A stretch of DNA of 64,000 bases from contig NZ_JAAXKX010000007.1 in assembly GCF_012276755.1 (NCBI RefSeq), forward strand, positions 1-64,000, given 5' to 3'. The translations under genes and the position numbers were made by a program. Origin of the DNA: Marichromatium bheemlicum (GTDB lineage: Bacteria; Pseudomonadota; Gammaproteobacteria; Chromatiales; Chromatiaceae). Each line of letters opens with the position of its first letter. Within the stretch, counting starts at the first letter, position 1. Shown here piece by piece: positions 11,604 through 19,166 of the stretch. The notes under the pieces are model-generated. The model made no database searches and was not told the DNA's origin. It worked only from the letters and a program-made list of their open reading frames with translations.

Positions 11604-13490
11604 GTGGACCAAGTGGCCCGACGCTGCAATGAGATCTATGCCATCGACCGCTGGGGCGAGGGCTATTTCACCATCAACGCGGCGGGGCACCTGTGCGCCC
11701 GCCCCGATCCCGAGGGCGCGGTCGAGATCGATCTCGCCGCGCTCGCCGCGCAGCTCGATGCCGAAGGGCTGTCGCTGCCGGTGCTGGTGCGCTTCACCGA
11801 CATCCTCCATCATCGCGTCGCCGCGCTCGCCGCGGCCTTTGCCACGGCCAGTGCCGGGTGCGCTTATCAGGGCCGTTACCAGCCGGTCTATCCGATCAAG
11901 GTCAATCAGCAGGCCGGGGTGGTGCGCGAGATCCTGCGCTCCGGCCAGGCCGGACTGGAGGCCGGTAGCAAGCCCGAGCTGATGGCGGTGCTGGCGCTCT
12001 CGACCCCGGGCGGGTTGGTGGTCTGCAATGGTTACAAGGATCGCGAGTACATCCGTCTGGCGCTGATCGGGCGTCGGCTCGGGTTGCGCGTGCACCTGGT
12101 GATCGAGAAGCCCTCGGAGCTGCCGCTGATCCTCGACGAGGCCGAGCGTCTCGGGGTCGAGCCGTTGCTCGGGGTACGGGTGCGACTGGCCGCGGCGGCC
12201 GCCGGCAACTGGCAGAGCAGTGGTGGCGAGAAGGCCAAGTTCGGGCTCTCGGCCAATCAGGTGCTGGCGCTGGTCGAGGCGCTGCGTGCCGCCGGTCGGC
12301 TCGACTGGCTGCGCCTGTTGCACGCCCATCTCGGTTCGCAGATCCCCAGCGTCCAGGACATCCGCGCCGGCGTCGCCGAGCTGGCACGCTTCTACGTCGA
12401 GTTGCGGCGGCTGGGTGCACCGGTCGACTGTCTCGACGTTGGCGGCGGGCTGGGGGTCGACTACGAGGGTACTCGTACCCGCAATTACTGCTCGGTCAAC
12501 TACGGCTTCGTCGGTTATGCCCGCGCCGTGGTTGAGACGGTGGCCGCCGAGTGTCGGCGCGCCGCGCAGCCCGAGCCCGACCTGCTCAGTGAGTCGGGGC
12601 GGGCGCTGACCGCGCATCATGCGGTACTGATCACCAATGTCATCGATCGCGAGCGCGCCGCCGGGCTCGGTGTCGAGCCGCGTGCCGATGAGGGGCAACC
12701 GCTGCTCGAGGCGTTGGCCGAGCGGCTGCGCGAGTCTGGACACGGTGCCCCGCAGGAGGTCTACGCCGAGGCCCGCGAGCTGCTCGAGGCGGTGCGCGCG
12801 GGCTTTGCCGATGATCGTCTCGATCTTGCGACCCGCGCCCGTGCCGAGGAGCTGTTCTTCGCCGTTTGTCGGCGGCTGGCGACTCGGCTCGATCCAGCGG
12901 TGCGCCGTCATCGCGAGCTGGCCGATACCGTCAACGCGCTGCTCGCCGACAAGCTGTTTTGTAACTTCTCGCTGTTCCAATCGATGCCCGATGTCTGGGC
13001 GCTCGACCAGCTCTTCCCCATCGCCCCGATCCAGCGGCTCGACGAGCTGCCCGGGGCGCGTGCCCTGGTCCACGATCTCACCTGCGACTCCGACGGCTGT
13101 ATCGAGCACTATGTCGACGAGGGAGGGGTGGAGACCAGCCTGCCGATCCATGCCGATGCCGCCGAGGGCATGCCCTATCTGCTCGGCTTCTTCATGGTCG
13201 GTGCCTATCAGGAAATCCTCGGCGATATTCACAACCTGTTCGGCGACACCGACGCAGTCAACGTCGTGCTCGACCCCGAGGCCCCCGCAGGCTATCGGCT
13301 GTGTGAGGCCGAGCGTGGTGACTCCACCGACGAGCTGCTCGGCTATGTGCACTTCGAGCCGCGCACCCTGCTCGCGCACTACCGGCGCAAGCTCGATGGC
13401 GCCGCGCTCGATCGCGATACCCGCGAGCGCTTGTTCGTCGAACTCAAGGCCGGGCTCTACGGTTACACCTATTTCGAGGGTGGGGGCTAA
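11604..13490 (+). CDS. speA: Biosynthetic arginine decarboxylase
   Basis: 628 residues, a fold-III PLP decarboxylase that turns arginine into agmatine for putrescine and spermidine synthesis. The GTG start at 11604 has GAGGAG about nine bases upstream. The PLP lysine is K99 in QPVYPIKVNQQ. Other family motifs include GLEAGSKPEL, GEKAKFGL, HLGSQIPS and the glycine-rich DVGGGLGVDYEGTRT. The C-terminal CDSDGCIEHYVDEGG matches SpeA. agmatinase/speB is not adjacent. Confidence 0.95.
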   Translation: MDQVARRCNEIYAIDRWGEGYFTINAAGHLCARPDPEGAVEIDLAALAAQLDAEGLSLPVLVRFTDILHHRVAALAAAFATASAGCAYQGRYQPVYPIKVNQQAGVVREILRSGQAGLEAGSKPELMAVLALSTPGGLVVCNGYKDREYIRLALIGRRLGLRVHLVIEKPSELPLILDEAERLGVEPLLGVRVRLAAAAAGNWQSSGGEKAKFGLSANQVLALVEALRAAGRLDWLRLLHAHLGSQIPSVQDIRAGVAELARFYVELRRLGAPVDCLDVGGGLGVDYEGTRTRNYCSVNYGFVGYARAVVETVAAECRRAAQPEPDLLSESGRALTAHHAVLITNVIDRERAAGLGVEPRADEGQPLLEALAERLRESGHGAPQEVYAEARELLEAVRAGFADDRLDLATRARAEELFFAVCRRLATRLDPAVRRHRELADTVNALLADKLFCNFSLFQSMPDVWALDQLFPIAPIQRLDELPGARALVHDLTCDSDGCIEHYVDEGGVETSLPIHADAAEGMPYLLGFFMVGAYQEILGDIHNLFGDTDAVNVVLDPEAPAGYRLCEAERGDSTDELLGYVHFEPRTLLAHYRRKLDGAALDRDTRERLFVELKAGLYGYTYFEGGG

Positions 13491-13517
13491 CCTCGACTAC
13501 CAACGCGGAGGCCAGGG

Positions 13518-13895
13518 ATGCACGAACTCTCCGTTTGCCAGGCGTTGCTCGATCAGGTCGAGCGCATCGCCGACGAGCACGGCGCCACCCGGGTCGAGCG
13601 CATCCTGTTGCGCATCGGACCGCTCTCCGGGGTCGAGCCGAGCCTGCTCGAGCATGCCTATCCGCTGGCCGCCGCCGGTACCCGGGCCGAGCATGCGATC
13701 CTGGCCATCGAGCCGGCGCCGGTGCGGGTGCACTGCCTCGACTGTGGTGCCGAGAGCGCGGCCGTGCCCAACCGACTGCTGTGCGGTCGCTGCGCCGGGT
13801 ATCGTACCCGCCTGGTCAGCGGTGACGAGATGCTGCTGGCCAATCTGGAACTGACGATTCCCGATGAGCCCTTGTCATCAGCGGATTCTGACTAA
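13518..13895 (+). CDS. hypA: Hydrogenase nickel incorporation protein HypA
   Basis: 125-residue nickel-insertion chaperone for NiFe hydrogenase. It begins MHELSVCQALL, with the conserved His2-Glu3 nickel site, and has a zinc finger of two CxxC pairs (CLDC and CGRC). GGAGG stands six bases before the ATG. It is followed 160 bases later by hypB, with which it works; it starts 27 bases after speA, so the two may be co-transcribed by readthrough. The C-terminal extension (PDEPLSSADSD) is a little longer than usual. No hydrogenase or hypCDEF is in the window. Confidence 0.93.
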   Translation: MHELSVCQALLDQVERIADEHGATRVERILLRIGPLSGVEPSLLEHAYPLAAAGTRAEHAILAIEPAPVRVHCLDCGAESAAVPNRLLCGRCAGYRTRLVSGDEMLLANLELTIPDEPLSSADSD

Positions 13896-14055
13896 CCCGT
13901 GACGCTCGCAATGGCATACACTCACGGCAAGGCTTGGATTCAGGAGACGCTGACGCCAGCATTGGCTGGATGGATGACCCCGCCCGGGTCGGCGCGGTCG
14001 CTGTCACGGCGGCGTGCCATCGTCCCCTCAGCGCACCCTTAGCGGAGATCTCGTC

Positions 14056-14928
14056 ATGTGCGATACCTGTGGCTGCAACATCACCCCCGGCAATGAGCAC
14101 CTGGTGCGCGATGGTGGACGCCATGCCCGGACCGAGGACGGTCGCGCGGCGATCAGCGTGCTACGTAACCTGCTCTCGGAGAACGACCATCAGGCTCGCC
14201 ACAACCGCGAGCACTTCGATCGCCACGGGGTGTTGGCGATCAACCTGATGTCTTCGCCCGGGGCGGGCAAGACCAGCCTGCTCGAGGCGACCATCGAGGT
14301 GCTCGGGCCGAGCTGCCGGATCGCGGTGATCGAGGGCGACCTCGAGACCGAGAACGACGCCGAACGCATCCGCGCCAAGGGCGTGCAGGCGGTGCAGATC
14401 GCCACCGGTAGTGCCTGTCATCTCGACGCCCACATGGTCCATCAGGCGCTGCATCAGCTCGATCTCAACGGTATCGACCTGTTGTTCATCGAGAACGTCG
14501 GCAACCTGGTCTGCCCGGCGAGCTTCGACCTCGGCCAACACCGCAACGTCACCCTGCTGTCGGTGCCCGAGGGCGACGACAAGCCGGCCAAGTACCCGGT
14601 GATCTTCCGCGCCGCCGATCTGGTGCTCTGCACCAAGGGCGATCTGCTGCCGGTGCTCGAGGACTTCGATCCCGAGCGCGCCGAACGTCACCTGCGGGCA
14701 CTGGCGAGTGTGGTGCCCTTCGAGGTGATCTCCACCCGTCGCTCCGGTCAGTTCGAGTCTTGGCTGATGTGGTTGCGCGACGAGCTGCAGGCGCAGGACA
14801 CCAGGCGTGCGCTCGGGCGCACCATCCATCCGTTGATCCAGCCCGATGGCGCCTTGCACGGCGACGGTCAGGAGGGCGAGCATCACGGTCATGGCCACTT
14901 CCACCAGGCCGCGCACAGCCACGGCTGA
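14056..14928 (+). CDS. hypB: Hydrogenase nickel incorporation GTPase HypB
   Basis: 290-residue SIMIBI GTPase delivering nickel to NiFe hydrogenase with HypA. The start at 14056 (GGAG upstream) gives the family N-terminus MCDTCGCN, a high-affinity metal site; an upstream in-frame start at 14014 has no support. GTPase motifs: P-loop SSPGAGKTS, EGDLETENDAER, the nickel/zinc loop ATGSACHLDAHM, FIENVGNLVCPASFD. An unusual feature is the His-rich C-terminus (HHGHGHFHQAAHSHG), a possible nickel store; in many HypBs such a stretch lies near the N-terminus instead. hypA lies just upstream; the 160-base gap holds no clear gene. Confidence 0.94.
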   Translation: MCDTCGCNITPGNEHLVRDGGRHARTEDGRAAISVLRNLLSENDHQARHNREHFDRHGVLAINLMSSPGAGKTSLLEATIEVLGPSCRIAVIEGDLETENDAERIRAKGVQAVQIATGSACHLDAHMVHQALHQLDLNGIDLLFIENVGNLVCPASFDLGQHRNVTLLSVPEGDDKPAKYPVIFRAADLVLCTKGDLLPVLEDFDPERAERHLRALASVVPFEVISTRRSGQFESWLMWLRDELQAQDTRRALGRTIHPLIQPDGALHGDGQEGEHHGHGHFHQAAHSHG

Positions 14929-14977
14929 GCGTCCACTGCATCACCAGGATCCGGTCAAGTCTCGAGGAGGAACCTCA

Positions 14978-15457
14978 GTGTCAGTCCCAATGTTCACCAG
15001 ACGTTCCGCGCGCGCCGTCGCGCTGCTCGCCTTGCTGGCGCAGGTGCCGACGGTGGCGGCGTTCAACTTCGGCGACATGATGAACCCCGGACGATGGATG
15101 GGGGGAGATCGCTACGACGACTACAATGACGGCCCCTATGGTCCCTATGCACCACCCTACGGACCCTATGGCGGTTATGGCCCCGGCTACGGTGTCCCCT
15201 ACGGTGGTTATGGCATGCCCTATGCGCCAGCGCCGCATTATCCCGGTGTCCAGGGCCAGCCAGCGCCGGCGCTGGGTGCGCCCGCCGCAACCGCCGATGA
15301 GATCGAGGCGCTCAAACGCCGCATCGAGGAACTTGAGGCGCGTCAGCGTGGTGGCCCGCAGCAGCCGCAGGCCCAGCCCCCTGGTGAGTGGCAGCAAGGG
15401 CCGGCACCGGGGGAATGGCCGCAGTCGCCCGCCTTCCGCCCGATGAACCAGTACTGA
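14978..15457 (+). CDS. Secreted Gly/Tyr/Pro-rich protein, sulfur-globule-protein-like
   Basis: 159 residues from a GTG at 14978 with an excellent AGGAGG seven bases upstream. A signal peptide (about residues 1-28, ending at PTVAA) is followed by FNFGDMMNPGRWMGGDRYDD and then a repetitive stretch of PYGPY, GGYG and similar units. A short charged coiled coil (ADEIEALKRRIEELEARQRG) and a Gln/Pro-rich tail close it. Envelope proteins of sulfur globules in Chromatiaceae share the signal peptide, the low-complexity Gly/Tyr/Pro/Asn composition and, as I recall, a similar NMMNP-W-GG entry. The link is by composition and motif, not alignment; the coiled coil is an addition. It lies 49 bases after hypB. 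Confidence 0.5.
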   Translation: MSVPMFTRRSARAVALLALLAQVPTVAAFNFGDMMNPGRWMGGDRYDDYNDGPYGPYAPPYGPYGGYGPGYGVPYGGYGMPYAPAPHYPGVQGQPAPALGAPAATADEIEALKRRIEELEARQRGGPQQPQAQPPGEWQQGPAPGEWPQSPAFRPMNQY

Positions 15458-15663
15458 TCGCGCTGGCGCTGGCGGTCGTCGCTGCTGCTTGTCGTGCCGG
15501 CTGCGATGTCGTGTCCGTGGGCTGGGGCGCCAGACGTGATCATTTCGTCGCTAAGCCGCCAGCCGCCAGCCCTGCTCGATCGCCGCTCGAACGATCGCTG
15601 TATCCCGATATGCTCTAAGATGCCGCTGGTTATCTGGACTTCATCGACTGGAGGTCGCCGCCG

Positions 15664-16137
15664 ATGTCACCGATCACTCGCGCGCTCTGCGTGCTGGTGC
15701 TGCTCTGTACTCCGCTCTCGTCGTCACTGGCCGCCGGCGATGCCGTCGTTCACCGGGCCGAGACCAGCTTCGAGGCCGCGCTCGACGGGTTGCGGGCGGC
15801 GATCCTCGAGCGCGGCCTCTATATCAACAACGTCCTCGACCTGGCCGAGATGTTCGCACGTACCGCCGAGGACCTCGGCTTCACTGAGCCGGTCTACGGC
15901 GAGGCGCGCTCGGTGGAGTTCTGCAGCGCCGTGCTCTCGCGCGAGATGATGCGCGAGGACCCGACGCGGATCGTCAACTGCCCCTTCGTGGTCAGCCTCT
16001 ACACCCTTCCCGATGACCCTGCGACCGTCCATGCCGCCTATCGCGCTATCCCCGCCGAGCTGCAGGCCGCGAGCCCGGTGATGCGCGAGGTCGCCGAGCT
16101 GCTCGATGACCTTGCCCGCGCCGCGTTGGCGTGGTGA
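15664..16137 (+). CDS. DUF302 domain protein, secreted
   Basis: 157 residues with a signal peptide (about 1-23, ending SSLAAG). The mature part, including RAETSFEAALDGLRAAILERG and the later SVEFCSAVLSREMMREDPTR and NCPFVVSLYTLP, matches the DUF302 fold, a small alpha/beta domain of unknown role often found next to sulfur or heavy-metal genes. GGAGG lies ahead of the ATG. The 206 bases before it hold no gene. Two cysteines occur in the mature part. Confidence 0.7.
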   Translation: MSPITRALCVLVLLCTPLSSSLAAGDAVVHRAETSFEAALDGLRAAILERGLYINNVLDLAEMFARTAEDLGFTEPVYGEARSVEFCSAVLSREMMREDPTRIVNCPFVVSLYTLPDDPATVHAAYRAIPAELQAASPVMREVAELLDDLARAALAW

Positions 16138-16243
16138 TGTCTCCCTTGCTCGATCGGGGTGAGCCGGTCGAGCCGCCGTCACACGTATGGAGCTTGTTGC
16201 GGAGACACTGGACGGCATCCGCACTCTTCCCAGGATTCGAACA

Positions 16244-17257
16244 ATGAAAGCCTCTTTGTCGATCACCGCTGGCGATCAAGCCGATGCCGTGGTGGTCATC
16301 GTCAATTACAACGCGGGTGACTACCTGCGTCGTTGTCTTGCGGCGCTCGCCGCTCAGTGCCTGAAGCCGCGAGCCGTCGTGCTGGTCGACAACGCGAGCA
16401 GCGATGGCAGTCTCGAGGGCCTGGAACAGGACTACCCCGAGCTGCTGCTCGTGCGCAGTGACCAGAACCTCGGCTTTGCCGCAGCGAACAACCTCGGCGT
16501 GCGTGAGGCACCGGAGACGACCTGGGTGGTGACCCTGAACCCCGATGCCTTCCCGGCACCGGACTGGCTGGAACAGATGCTGAAGGCCGCACATGAGCGG
16601 CCCGGATACGCGATGTTCTCGTCCTGTCTGTTGTGTGACGACGCCTCGGGTCGACTCGACGGCGCGGGCGATTGCTATCACACCTCCGGTCTAGTCTGGC
16701 GCCGGCGCCATGGTCAGGTCGACCGTCCCTCGTTGGGTGCCGGAGAGGTCTTTGCCCCCTGTGCGGCGGCGGCCATGTATCGCCGTCAGGCCTTCGAGGA
16801 GGTCGGGGGGTTCGATGAGGACTTCTTCTGTTATCTGGAGGACGTCGATCTGGCCTTTCGTCTGCGCCTGGCGGGGGAGCGTTGCTGGTATGTGCCGGCG
16901 GCCCGGGTGGTTCACCTGGGCTCGGCCGTGACCGGCTATCGCAGCGACTTCTCGACCTACTACGGGCAGCGCAACATGGTGTGGACCTATCTGCAGAATA
17001 TGCCCGGTGCGCTGCTGTGGCGCTCGATGCCGTTATTCGTCTTGGTGAACCTGGCCGCGTTGGTGGTCGGCTGGCGGCGCGGTCAGTTGGGTGTGGTGGC
17101 TCGCGCCAAACGCGATGCACTGCGGGGTTTGCAGAACAGTCTCCGCAAGCGTCAGGCGCGTCAGGCGTGTCGGCGTGTCGAGTCGGCGGTGCTGGCGCGC
17201 AGCCTGACCCATGGCTGGCGGGCGTTGCTACAACGTAGTCGGGCGCAGGTCTCATGA
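16244..17257 (+). CDS. Family 2 glycosyltransferase (rhamnosyltransferase-like)
   Basis: 337 residues from the ATG at 16244, which has AGGA upstream; an in-frame ATG at 16187 would add 19 residues that do not fit the family. GT-A fold: VVVIVNYNAGDYLRRCLAAL at the start, LVDNASSDGS, then NLGFAAANNLGVR and the acidic metal site in TLNPDAF. Downstream, FCYLEDVDLAFRLRLAGERC is the usual acceptor-side motif. The C-terminus has a hydrophobic stretch (PLFVLVNLAALVVGW). First gene of a three-gene run for a surface polysaccharide or O-antigen; the sugar is unknown. It overlaps the next gene by four bases (ATGA). Confidence 0.86.
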   Translation: MKASLSITAGDQADAVVVIVNYNAGDYLRRCLAALAAQCLKPRAVVLVDNASSDGSLEGLEQDYPELLLVRSDQNLGFAAANNLGVREAPETTWVVTLNPDAFPAPDWLEQMLKAAHERPGYAMFSSCLLCDDASGRLDGAGDCYHTSGLVWRRRHGQVDRPSLGAGEVFAPCAAAAMYRRQAFEEVGGFDEDFFCYLEDVDLAFRLRLAGERCWYVPAARVVHLGSAVTGYRSDFSTYYGQRNMVWTYLQNMPGALLWRSMPLFVLVNLAALVVGWRRGQLGVVARAKRDALRGLQNSLRKRQARQACRRVESAVLARSLTHGWRALLQRSRAQVS

Positions 17258-18135
17258 CGTCCGCGCAGGGAGCGATCGTCAGCGTCATCGTCGTCAACTA
17301 CAACGCCGGGGCGTTGCTCGCCGAGTGCGTGACGGCGGTGCTCGGTTCCACGGTTACCGTCGAGGTGATCGTCAGCGACAACGGCTCGGTCGACGATAGT
17401 CTCACGCGGTTGCGCGCGCGGGTCGGTGCCGATGCGCGGCTGCGGATCGTCGAGAACGGCGTCAATCTCGGCTTCGCCAAGGGCAACAACCGTGCCCTGC
17501 CGCTGGCCGGTGCGCCCTGGCTGCTGTTCCTCAATCCCGACTGTATCGTCGCCCCCGACACCCTCGGGCGTATGGTCGAGGCGCTCGAGGCCCATCCCGA
17601 GGCGGGGATCGCCGGGTGCATGGTGCGCGATCCGGACGGTGCCGAGCAGGTCGCCTGTCGGCGTGCCATCCCCGATCCCTGGATTGCGCTGCGCCGCCTG
17701 CTCGGACTGGAGCGGCTCGGTGGCGCCGGACTCGATCAGCGTCATCTGCCGCCGCCGCGCGAGCCGGTGCTGGTCGAGGCGACCTCGGGCTCGTTCATGT
17801 TCGTGCGCCGCGCCGCGCTCGAGCAGGTCGGCCCGCTCGACGAGGGCTATTTCCTGCACTGCGAGGACCTCGACTGGTTCGTGCGCTTTGCTGAGGCCGG
17901 CTGGCGGGTGCTGCTGGTGCCCGGGGTCGAGGTGGTGCACCACAAGGGCGCCTGCAGCGGTGGTGATCCGCTGGCCGTCGAGCGCCACAAACATCGCGGC
18001 ATGGAGCGTTTCTATCGCAAGTTCCAGTACCGGCGCTATCCGCGCCCGTTCAGCTGGCTGGTGATCCTCGGTATCCGTCTGCACCTGGGGCTGCTGGTCG
18101 CGCGTCAGTGGCTGCGGTGGGGGCGGACGGCATGA
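17254..18135 (+). CDS. Family 2 glycosyltransferase
   Basis: 293 residues, GT-A fold, related to its upstream neighbour. It has SVIVVNYNAGALLAECV, VSDNGSVDDSL, NLGFAKGNNRAL and the metal site FLNPDCIV, then the acceptor motif LHCEDLDWFVRFAEAGWRV. Starts within the stop of the previous gene (ATGA) and its own stop overlaps the start of the next gene, so translation is probably coupled. The C-terminus is basic with a hydrophobic end (LVILGIRLHLGLLVARQW), suggesting membrane contact. Confidence 0.86.
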   Translation: MTSAQGAIVSVIVVNYNAGALLAECVTAVLGSTVTVEVIVSDNGSVDDSLTRLRARVGADARLRIVENGVNLGFAKGNNRALPLAGAPWLLFLNPDCIVAPDTLGRMVEALEAHPEAGIAGCMVRDPDGAEQVACRRAIPDPWIALRRLLGLERLGGAGLDQRHLPPPREPVLVEATSGSFMFVRRAALEQVGPLDEGYFLHCEDLDWFVRFAEAGWRVLLVPGVEVVHHKGACSGGDPLAVERHKHRGMERFYRKFQYRRYPRPFSWLVILGIRLHLGLLVARQWLRWGRTA

Positions 18136-19166
18136 GCCTGCGCGCGGGTGAACTCGGGCTGGTGCTGGTCACCGGTGCCACCGGCCGAGTGGGGCGGGTG
18201 CTGGTCGAGGCGCTGCTCGCGCACGGTCAGCGGGTGGCGGTGGTCAGCCGTGCGCCGGCGGTGGTCGAGCGGCTGTGGCCGGGACAGAGGGTGGAGGCGC
18301 GCTGCGCCGATCTCGCCCGCCCCGAGACCCTCGCCGGGGTCTGCGCCGGGGTCGAGACCCTGATCCATCTCGCCAGCTATGCCCCGGCAGCCGATGAGCC
18401 CGACATCTACGAGGCCCCGGGACACTGGACGGTGACCGCCGAGGGCTCGCGCGCATTGTTGGCCGAGGCGCGCAGCGCCGGGTCGCTGCGGCGGATGCTC
18501 TATCTCAGCACGGTCAAGGCGATGGGGGATGCGACCGGGGCGCGCGGCCATCCGGTCGGCCCCGACGAGGTCGAGCCCGCGCCCGAGACCGCCTACGGGC
18601 GCGCCAAGCTGGTCGCCGAGGGAGAGTTGCTGGCGAGCGCCGCGGCGCTCGACATCCCCGGCTGCGTGCTGCGCCTGCCGATGGTCTACGGGCTGGCGGG
18701 GGAGGGCAACCTGGCGCGGATGATCGCCGCCGTCGCCGCCCATCGCTTCCCGCCCTGGCCACGGATCGACAACCATCGCTCGGCGGTGCACGTCGAGGAT
18801 GCGGTGGCGGCAGTGCTGCTCGCCGTCGCCCACCCGGCGAGCGCCGGGCGGACTTATTGCGTGACCGACGGCGGCGCCTATTCCACGCGTTGGATCTACG
18901 AGTGCATCTGTCGCGCGCTCGGTCGTCCGGTGCCGCGCTGGACGGTGCCGCTGTGGGCGCTGCGCGCCGCCGCCGGGGCCGGCACGCTCGGCGAGCGCCT
19001 GCTCGGTCGGCGCATGCCCTTGACCCTGGAGGGACTCGACAAGCTCGTCGGCGATGCCTGGTTCTCCTCGGCCACGCTCGAGCGCGAGCTGGGCTTTCGC
19101 GCGCGGTACCGGCTCGATGAGGAGATCGAGGGCTTGGTGCGCGCCAGAGAGGCGCGTGCCGACTAG
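18132..19166 (+). CDS. NAD-dependent epimerase/dehydratase (extended SDR)
   Basis: 344 residues from the ATG overlapping the upstream stop. Rossmann glycine motif GATGRVGRVL at the N-terminus; catalytic tyrosine-lysine in AYGRAKLVAEGELL; a serine/threonine in YLSTVKAMGD. Extended SDRs of this type act on nucleotide sugars (or on sterol-like substrates), so with two glycosyltransferases a role in making or modifying an activated sugar is inferred. The specific reaction is not visible. Its stop is shared with the convergent DUF1631 gene through a CTAG palindrome. Confidence 0.82.
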   Translation: MSLRAGELGLVLVTGATGRVGRVLVEALLAHGQRVAVVSRAPAVVERLWPGQRVEARCADLARPETLAGVCAGVETLIHLASYAPAADEPDIYEAPGHWTVTAEGSRALLAEARSAGSLRRMLYLSTVKAMGDATGARGHPVGPDEVEPAPETAYGRAKLVAEGELLASAAALDIPGCVLRLPMVYGLAGEGNLARMIAAVAAHRFPPWPRIDNHRSAVHVEDAVAAVLLAVAHPASAGRTYCVTDGGAYSTRWIYECICRALGRPVPRWTVPLWALRAAAGAGTLGERLLGRRMPLTLEGLDKLVGDAWFSSATLERELGFRARYRLDEEIEGLVRAREARAD

